This document shows, piece after piece, positions 41,247 through 47,185 of a stretch of 47,185 bases of DNA. The DNA is from Lentisphaeria bacterium (lineage in GTDB: Bacteria > Verrucomicrobiota > Lentisphaeria > Victivallales > Victivallaceae): contig JAFWBQ010000056.1 of NCBI GenBank assembly GCA_017507125.1, positions 1-47,185 on the forward strand. Reading direction: 5' to 3'. The translations under genes and the position numbers were made by a program. Below the pieces are notes generated by a model. That model saw nothing but the letters and a program-made list of their open reading frames with translations, was not told where the DNA came from and made no database searches. Position 1 is the first letter of the stretch. Every line of letters begins with the position of its first letter.

Positions 41247-43379
41247 ATGAGCAGCAACAACCGGATCTACGCGATCAATACGGTCGCTTCCCGGCCCGTT
41301 CCCGGCCCGGCACCCACCAAAAGCACCGATATCTCTTTTTACGGTGAAGATGTTTTCAGCGGTGAGGCGATCCAACAGTATCTGCCGAAAGAAACTGCCA
41401 AAAAGCTCCTGCTGACCATTACTGAGGGCGCTCCTCTTGATCCTGCCATCGCAGGCGACGTGGCACATGCCATGAAAGAGTGGGCAATGGCGCGGGGAGT
41501 CACTCACTTTACCCACTGGTTCCAGCCTCTTACGGGGGGCACCGCTGAAAAGCACGACGCTTTTCTTGAAGGCTCCGGCATGGCCAGGGCGATCATGGCC
41601 TTTTCCGGCAAGAATCTGATCATGAGCGAACCTGATGCTTCAAGTTTCCCTTCCGGAGGATTGCGCTGCACCTTTGAAGCAAGAGGTTATACGGCGTGGG
41701 ATCCCACCAGTCCCGCCTTCATCAAGCGCCACGCCCAGGGAGCCACTTTGTGCATCCCCACAGCCTTCTGTTCCTATACCGGTGCGGCCCTTGACCGCAA
41801 GACCCCTCTTCTGCGCTCCATACAGGCGCTGCGGAGCGCCGTGAAGCGCTTCATGCGCTGTTTCGGCAAGGAGGATTGCAATGTGCAGCTGTCACTTGGG
41901 GCAGAGCAGGAGTATTTCCTCATCGACCGGAACTTTTATTTCCAGCGTCCGGATCTGCTCCAGACGGGGCGCACCCTTTTCGGCGCCCCCCCGCCGAAAC
42001 ACCAGCAGCTTGAAGATCACTATTTCGGCGCCATCCGTCCCCGGGTCCTCAATTTCATGAGCGAAGTGGAGCAGGAGCTCTGGAAACTGGGCATCCCCGC
42101 CCGCACCCGCCACAATGAGGTGGCTCCGGCACAGTTTGAGCTGGCGCCCATGTACGAAGAACAGAATCTGGCGGTGGATCACAATATGCTGGTCATGGAA
42201 ATACTCCGTCAGGTCGCCGAACGCAACGGACTTGTCTGTCTGCTCCACGAAAAACCCTTTGCCGGGGTCAACGGTTCAGGAAAACACAACAACTGGTCCA
42301 TTTCATGCGACGGCAGACAGCTTTTGGATCCCGGTTCAAATCCTGAGGAAAACGCCCTCTTCCTGACGGCGCTCTGCGCTATCATCCGGGCAGTGGATCT
42401 CCACAGCGACCTGCTGCGCACCACCACCGGCGCCGCCGGAAATGATCACCGTCTGGGAGCCAATGAGGCGCCCCCTGCCATCACCTCCATCTTCCTCGGT
42501 GAGCAGCTGACGAACATCCTTGAAAGTCTTGAAGCAGGTCTCCCCGCCGGAAAAAGCGGCAAGCCCGGACGCATGAAGATCGGCGTGGATACGCTCCCTG
42601 TGCTCCCCCGGGATGCCACCGACCGGAACCGGACCAGTCCCTTTGCCTTTACCGGCAACAAATTTGAATTCCGTGCCCCCGGAGCCAGTCAGTCCTGTTC
42701 CGGTGTGAACATGATGCTCAACACCATCGTGGCAGAGTCTCTGGATTACTTTTCGGAACAAATGGAACAGTTCCCGAAGAAAAATTTCAATGAAAAGCTT
42801 CAGAAACTGCTCAAAGAGGTTTACAGCGCCCACAAGCGGGTGATCTTCAACGGCGACAATTACAGCGCCGCCTGGGCAAAAGAGGCTGAAAAACGGGACC
42901 TTATCAATCTCAACTCCACACTTGAGGCGCTCAAACCCCTGAAGTATGAGGAAAATAAAAAACTTATGGCGCAGTACGGCGTGCTGAGCGAAGAGGAAAT
43001 GGACTCCCGTTATGAAGTCTTTCTGGAAGAGTACCGCCGGAAGATCCGCATTGAGGGCGAGGTGGGACTCGAAATGGCGCGCAGCACCATTCTGCCTGCC
43101 GTTTCCATCGAACTCGGCAGAGCCGCCGAAACTCTGAACGCTCTGGGCAACCGTCCCGGAAAACGCGCCATGGAACGGAGCGTCAAGGCTCTGGGCGAAG
43201 GGTTGGATCTGCTTTCAGACAACTGCATCGCTCTTGAGAAAGCACTCCGCAAAGATGACTGCGCCGCCATTATCTCCGCCCTTGAAGCCACCCGCAAAAG
43301 TGCCGATGCTCTGGAAGGGGTCCTTGACGACAAGGCATGGCCGCTGCCCAAATACAGAGAGATCCTCTTTGTTTATTGA
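41247..43379 (+). CDS. glnN: Glutamine synthetase type III
   Basis: 710 aa, the length of the GSIII family (types I and II are about 350-470). It makes glutamine from glutamate, ammonia and ATP as a dodecamer. Typical motifs: HWFQPLTGGTAEKHDAF, the PSGGLRCTFEARGYTAWDP signature, LGAEQEYFLID, ARTRHNEVAPAQFELAP, VNGSGKHNNWS and a C-terminal GSIII-specific helical part. No tandem ammonium transporter or PII gene is near. It has two candidate promoters and is followed after 20 bp by gmhA, perhaps on the same transcript. Confidence 0.97.
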   Translation: MSSNNRIYAINTVASRPVPGPAPTKSTDISFYGEDVFSGEAIQQYLPKETAKKLLLTITEGAPLDPAIAGDVAHAMKEWAMARGVTHFTHWFQPLTGGTAEKHDAFLEGSGMARAIMAFSGKNLIMSEPDASSFPSGGLRCTFEARGYTAWDPTSPAFIKRHAQGATLCIPTAFCSYTGAALDRKTPLLRSIQALRSAVKRFMRCFGKEDCNVQLSLGAEQEYFLIDRNFYFQRPDLLQTGRTLFGAPPPKHQQLEDHYFGAIRPRVLNFMSEVEQELWKLGIPARTRHNEVAPAQFELAPMYEEQNLAVDHNMLVMEILRQVAERNGLVCLLHEKPFAGVNGSGKHNNWSISCDGRQLLDPGSNPEENALFLTALCAIIRAVDLHSDLLRTTTGAAGNDHRLGANEAPPAITSIFLGEQLTNILESLEAGLPAGKSGKPGRMKIGVDTLPVLPRDATDRNRTSPFAFTGNKFEFRAPGASQSCSGVNMMLNTIVAESLDYFSEQMEQFPKKNFNEKLQKLLKEVYSAHKRVIFNGDNYSAAWAKEAEKRDLINLNSTLEALKPLKYEENKKLMAQYGVLSEEEMDSRYEVFLEEYRRKIRIEGEVGLEMARSTILPAVSIELGRAAETLNALGNRPGKRAMERSVKALGEGLDLLSDNCIALEKALRKDDCAAIISALEATRKSADALEGVLDDKAWPLPKYREILFVY

Positions 43380-43399
43380 GCTGTAAGGAAGAGACGATC

Positions 43400-44050
43400 A
43401 TGGAACAGCAGCAGCAAATACTGGCAGAACTTAAAGAGCGCTACCCCGCTCTTGAAGTTTGTCTTCCCGCTCTTGAAGAACTGATTTGCTCCACTGTCGG
43501 AGCCTACCGTCAGGGCGGAACCTTTTTCGTTGCCGGGAACGGCGGCAGCGGCGCCGATGCCGATCACATCTGCGGCGAACTGCTCAAAGGATTCCGTTCC
43601 CGCCGCGCTCTGGAAGAAAAAGACAAACAGACATTCAAAGAACTTTTCGGTGAAGAGGGGAGTTGCCTTGCCTCTGAACTTCAGGGGGGGCTGCCTGCCG
43701 TTTCGCTCCTTTCCCACCCCGGATTGAATACCGCATGGCTCAATGACGGGGAGCCTCTTGACCACTTTGCCCAGCAGCTCTGGGCGCAGGGCAGAAGAAA
43801 TGATATCTTCCTTGCCATTTCAACGGGGGGGAACTCCGTCAATCTGCGCCGGGCGCTTATGGTGGCAAAGGTCAAAGGGATCAAAAGTTTTCTTCTGACG
43901 GGGAATCGTCACGGAATATGTGAAAAGTACGCCGATGTCTCCATCTGCGTGCCTGAGTGTGAAACCTATAAAATTCAAGAACTCCATCTGCCCGTTTACC
44001 ACGCGTTCTGTGCCGCAGTGGAGTCAAACTTCTGGGAGTTGTCATGTTAA
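43400..44050 (+). CDS. gmhA: Sedoheptulose 7-phosphate isomerase (phosphoheptose isomerase)
   Basis: 216-aa SIS-domain protein that makes D-glycero-D-manno-heptose 7-phosphate, first step toward ADP-heptose for LPS. Seen: VAGNGGSGADADHICGELLKGF, ISTGGNSVNLRRAL, and the C-terminal ETYKIQELHLPVYHAFC with catalytic Glu and His. The start at 43400 follows AAGGAAGAG; a longer frame overlaps the end of glnN and is unlikely. Works with rfaE2 at 9363. Overlaps cdsA by 7 bp. Confidence 0.93.
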   Translation: MEQQQQILAELKERYPALEVCLPALEELICSTVGAYRQGGTFFVAGNGGSGADADHICGELLKGFRSRRALEEKDKQTFKELFGEEGSCLASELQGGLPAVSLLSHPGLNTAWLNDGEPLDHFAQQLWAQGRRNDIFLAISTGGNSVNLRRALMVAKVKGIKSFLLTGNRHGICEKYADVSICVPECETYKIQELHLPVYHAFCAAVESNFWELSC

Positions 44051-44925
44051 AGTACCGTCTCATCAGTTTTCCTCTTCTCGTTGCTCTGGGCGCCGCCATC
44101 TTCTGCTGGAAAGAGGGCGGATTTTACATCTACACCGTCATCGCCCCCCTGGCGCTGGGAGTGGCCGTCTATGAAGCGGCCGCCATGGTCAGAAACATCA
44201 ATATACAAACCTTCCCGAAAGTGACCGGTGCCGTGGCGGGAGTTCTCGCTCTGGGTACTCTCAATCTTAATATGCTTCTTGAAAAGCTCTCTTTGAGCAG
44301 TGTCATAGATCTGAGTATTGCCGGTCTGGCGGTGCTGCTGGTGATTCCGGCTCTGGCGCTGATATGCCGCAAAGAGGGATTTCTTGAAAGGCTCATCGGG
44401 TCAGCGGGTGTGCTGCTGGGCTTCGGTATGCCTCTTCTGGCGGCTGTGAACTGCTGGCAGCTGACATTGCCTTTTGAAATGCTCGGCATCTTCAAGGGGA
44501 AACAGGTTTCCGCCATGCTCTTTCTCATAGCTGTTTCCAAATCCATGGACACCGGCGGTTATATTTTCGGTATGCTTTCCGGCAAATTTCTTCCCGGCGG
44601 CAACCATAAGATCGCTCCCACTGTCAGTCCCAAGAAATCCTGGGAGGGTTTTTTCGGCGGCATGATCCTGACCGTTCTTGCTGCCTGTTGTTTCCACTGG
44701 TGGGGCGACCTGAAACTCTGGTGGTGCGTCACCGCAGGTGTGGTTCTGGCAGTGGGGAGCTTTTTCGGTGACCTGACCGAATCCGCTCTCAAGCGCCGCT
44801 GCGGCATCAAGGACTCCGGCAGCTACATCCCCGGCATGGGGGGGGCACTGGATGTGCTTGACAGTTTTATCTACAATGGTATCCTGCTTATTATTCTGAC
44901 AGTGGTGTTTTACGGTAAATTCTGA
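44044..44925 (+). CDS. cdsA: Phosphatidate cytidylyltransferase
   Basis: 293-aa membrane enzyme that makes CDP-diacylglycerol from phosphatidate and CTP for phospholipid synthesis. About eight membrane helices; the C-terminal signature is present in SPKKSWEGFFGG and FFGDLTESALKRRCGIKD followed by PGMGGALDVLDS. The family more often has GHGGxxDRxDS; here GMGGALDVLDS lacks the His and Arg, a variation also known from divergent members, so activity is likely but not certain. It overlaps gmhA by 7 bp. Confidence 0.88.
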   Translation: MLKYRLISFPLLVALGAAIFCWKEGGFYIYTVIAPLALGVAVYEAAAMVRNINIQTFPKVTGAVAGVLALGTLNLNMLLEKLSLSSVIDLSIAGLAVLLVIPALALICRKEGFLERLIGSAGVLLGFGMPLLAAVNCWQLTLPFEMLGIFKGKQVSAMLFLIAVSKSMDTGGYIFGMLSGKFLPGGNHKIAPTVSPKKSWEGFFGGMILTVLAACCFHWWGDLKLWWCVTAGVVLAVGSFFGDLTESALKRRCGIKDSGSYIPGMGGALDVLDSFIYNGILLIILTVVFYGKF

Positions 44926-44966
44926 AAAAATATGGCAATAAATATAAAAAACAGGAGCAAAAAGGA

Positions 44967-47185
44967 ATGAAAAAGATCACAATGCTGGGAGGGATTCTGA
45001 CAGCTTTCGTGCTGTGTTTGTTTTCCCCGCTGAATGCGGGCAGAGTCTTTACCGATCCCAAGAGCGGCAAAACCATTATTGAGCTGACCGTTGACGGTCT
45101 GCCCAACGCAACCGGTACAGACGTGAACAACCGCGCCAATGCCGCCATCGTCAACGACTTCGTGAAAAACTTTCCGGAGCGTTTCAAAAAGAAGTACGCC
45201 GCCAAATATAAAAAGAGCCCTGAAAAGTACGGCAAATTCAACTGGGACAACGTTGAAGTCCGCTTGAAACCCTTTTCCGGTATCCGGGTGGAAGGTGTGG
45301 AAAATGACCTTCTTGCCATCGCCGGAAACATGGCTCCCGATGTGCTGCACATCAACTTCCGTAAATCCGACAACTACATCAGCAACAACTTCCTTTATCC
45401 TCTGGATGAGTTCATCAAAGCATTGACTCCTGCTGAACGCAAGGAGCTTCTTGAAGAGCGTATCCATCCAAAAGTCATGCCCGTGGTGAAGCGTCTCGGC
45501 CCCGACGGCAAAGAGCACTTCTGGACCATCCCTCAGGGCGGGACCCCGGTGGGCAAGGTGCTGATGTACCGCAAAGACCTCTTTGACAAACACAAGATCC
45601 CCTATCCCGATGCCAACTGGACATGGGAGAAAATGCTTGACGCCTGTAAGAAGATCTCCGACCCCGGCAACGGTATCTACGGTATTCTGCTGGGGCGCGG
45701 CAAGACCGAGTCCTGGTACTGGATCACCTTCCTCTGGTGTGCCGGCGGCGAAGTCATGGAACAGGATAAAGACACCGGTAAATGGCGCTGCTCCTTCGGT
45801 TCCGAAGCAGGCTTGCGCGCTCTTGACTACTACACCACTCTTTCCGCTGAAAAGTGGATCGACAAAAAAGGCGTTGTCCGCCGCGGATACGCTTACAAGG
45901 AATCCCGCGCCAGCAACAAGTGGAGCAATGGTGAGATCGGTATCCATATGACCTACATCAACGAGCGTACACTTTCCACTTTCAACCCCGAAATTTACGG
46001 CATGGCTCCCGTTCCTATGGGTTATCCTGATGAAAAGGGCGTCCGTCACCGGGGCGGTGAGCTGAACTGCGGTATGTTCGGTATGTTTGCCGGCGTCAAA
46101 AATCCTGTGATCCGCGACGCCTCATGGGAGTATATGTTCCACCGCGAAAGCGAAGCCGGACAGCGTGTCCGTACTCAGGTCATGGTAGAAGGCGGTATGG
46201 GACAGTTCGTCATGCCCAAATACCTGAAGAAATTCGGTTACGGGGATTTGCTGCGTATTTCCCCCAAAGAGATCCTTGAACTCTATGAGGTGGCTCTTGC
46301 CACCGGCCGTCCTGAACCCTACGGCAAGAACTCCAACTTCGCTTACGAACAGATGTCCAACCCCCTTCAGGTTGCTGAATATATGGCTCTGACCGACAAA
46401 CTTTCAAGTGAACCCAAACTCCGTATCGAACAGCTCCGCAAGATCATCCGCGAGGCTGAGGCCCGTGCCAACGAGCTGATGATCGGCGACATCACCGATG
46501 CCGAGCGCACCAAGCGCCGTGTCATCGCCTGCTGTGTGCTGGCGGGTATTCTTATTGCCTACTTCTTCGTCTTCCGGAAGATCTTCCGTATCTTCACTCC
46601 GCCCAAGAGCATTCTGGGTGTGAAACAGGAAACCTGGGGTTTCCGCCGTCACTTCTGGGCTTATGTGCTTCTGATCCCTGCCGTGCTGACCATTCTCATG
46701 TGGCAGTATGTGCCTCTGGCGCGGGGTTCAGTCATGGCGTTCCAGGACTACAAGATCATCGGTGAATCCGCCTGGGTGGGTGTTGACAACTTCGGCAACC
46801 TGATCGTTGACAGCTACTGGTGGAGCTCCATCTGGAACGCGTTCCGCTACTCCATGCTGGTCATCTGTCTCACCTTCCTGCCCCCCATGATCCTGGCAGT
46901 GCTGCTTCAGGAAGTTCCCAAAGGCAAACTGCTCTTCCGTATGATCTACTATCTCCCCGCAGTGATCTCCGGTCTTGTGACCATGCTGCTGTGGAAACAG
47001 TTCTACGAACCTTCTGAATTCGGTGCCTTGAACCAGATCGTTCTGAGCATCCCCGCATTCGGATTCGTCGGTATCGGCGCCATCCTCATGATCATCTGCT
47101 TCATGTTTGCCCGCCGTCTTGCCTTCTACCGTCTCTGGGGCGTGATGACCATCTTCATCATCGTGGGATTCATCCTCTTCGGTGC
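44967..47185 (+). CDS. Solute-binding protein fused to ABC sugar permease (partial)
   Basis: Open from ATG (AGGAG 10 bases upstream) to the window edge, at least 739 residues. Residues 1-23 form a signal peptide. Residues about 30-500 are a family 1 extracellular solute-binding protein (WTIPQGGTPVGKVLMYRKDLF, then WTWEKMLDACKK). A membrane helix (about 518-537) leads to a MalF-like permease (from about 561: YVLLIPAVLTILMWQYVPLARG, then ALLQEVPKG-like and YYLPAVISGLV). The binding protein is thus tethered to its own channel. Sugar substrate unknown; the second permease and ATPase should lie to the right. The fusion is complete at its N-terminus and cut only by the window. Confidence 0.88.
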   Translation, partial: MKKITMLGGILTAFVLCLFSPLNAGRVFTDPKSGKTIIELTVDGLPNATGTDVNNRANAAIVNDFVKNFPERFKKKYAAKYKKSPEKYGKFNWDNVEVRLKPFSGIRVEGVENDLLAIAGNMAPDVLHINFRKSDNYISNNFLYPLDEFIKALTPAERKELLEERIHPKVMPVVKRLGPDGKEHFWTIPQGGTPVGKVLMYRKDLFDKHKIPYPDANWTWEKMLDACKKISDPGNGIYGILLGRGKTESWYWITFLWCAGGEVMEQDKDTGKWRCSFGSEAGLRALDYYTTLSAEKWIDKKGVVRRGYAYKESRASNKWSNGEIGIHMTYINERTLSTFNPEIYGMAPVPMGYPDEKGVRHRGGELNCGMFGMFAGVKNPVIRDASWEYMFHRESEAGQRVRTQVMVEGGMGQFVMPKYLKKFGYGDLLRISPKEILELYEVALATGRPEPYGKNSNFAYEQMSNPLQVAEYMALTDKLSSEPKLRIEQLRKIIREAEARANELMIGDITDAERTKRRVIACCVLAGILIAYFFVFRKIFRIFTPPKSILGVKQETWGFRRHFWAYVLLIPAVLTILMWQYVPLARGSVMAFQDYKIIGESAWVGVDNFGNLIVDSYWWSSIWNAFRYSMLVICLTFLPPMILAVLLQEVPKGKLLFRMIYYLPAVISGLVTMLLWKQFYEPSEFGALNQIVLSIPAFGFVGIGAILMIICFMFARRLAFYRLWGVMTIFIIVGFILFG

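Noticed and set aside
44910..46049. 379-codon minus-strand open frame across the solute-binding protein gene
   Set aside because: It lies opposite a clear signal peptide and solute-binding domain with good ribosome site; the antisense product has no recognisable pattern.

Overview
The window looks like chromosome from a strictly anaerobic, Gram-negative bacterium, most likely of the Lentisphaerota/Victivallales type (inference, about 0.6). The reasons are: a sodium-pumping oxaloacetate decarboxylase with its own biotin ligase; an oxygen-defence set of superoxide reductase, flavodiiron protein and rubredoxin; type III glutamine synthetase; ADP-heptose (LPS) genes; a sigma factor/zinc-finger/papain-like protease module; and a solute-binding protein fused to its ABC permease. 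No rRNA, tRNA, CRISPR array, transposase or integrase was seen.

Layout. 211-6561 (minus): oadB, oadA, oadG, birA, an ABC-2 permease and an exported protein, so the biotin ligase sits beside its likely substrate. 6822-8497 (plus): two orphan genes that recall phage tail genes, the second with four 54-bp repeats. 8502-12500 (minus): superoxide reductase, flavodiiron protein, rubredoxin, a lipoprotein, dCMP deaminase, heptose-1-P adenylyltransferase and an M50-like membrane protease in one tight operon.

12869-28540 (plus) is the exceptional part. It encodes a divergent sigma factor, a zinc-finger anti-sigma-like protein, a membrane-anchored papain-like protease, a coiled-coil protein, four paralogous Snf7/ESCRT-III-like proteins, two Vps4-like AAA+ ATPases that both begin with an MIT-like three-helix domain, a membrane protein, an SPFH-like/coiled-coil/DUF4384 protein and a Sel1-repeat protein with a degenerate penicillin-binding-protein domain. 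Two Snf7-like genes each stand directly before an MIT-AAA+ gene. All four Snf7-like proteins end in a short helix that resembles the MIM motifs by which eukaryotic ESCRT-III binds Vps4. I read this as a complete bacterial ESCRT-III/Vps4-type membrane-remodelling system under sigma/anti-sigma control. Its role (envelope stress, vesiculation, division or defence) cannot be told from sequence alone.

28685-40953 is mainly envelope biogenesis: a polyprenyl-phosphate sugar transferase, a His/Pro repeat protein, and a long minus-strand operon of an exported protein, mreC, mreD, mrdA, dxr, a GT-C glycosyltransferase and a PHP-domain protein. 41247 to the right edge (plus): glnN, gmhA, cdsA and the truncated solute-binding-protein/permease fusion.

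Promoters could be read at ten places. All have the form TTGNNN, 17 bp, then a TATATT-like -10 box, and several decide start codons. Function calls rest on motif recognition by eye; no database search was run.
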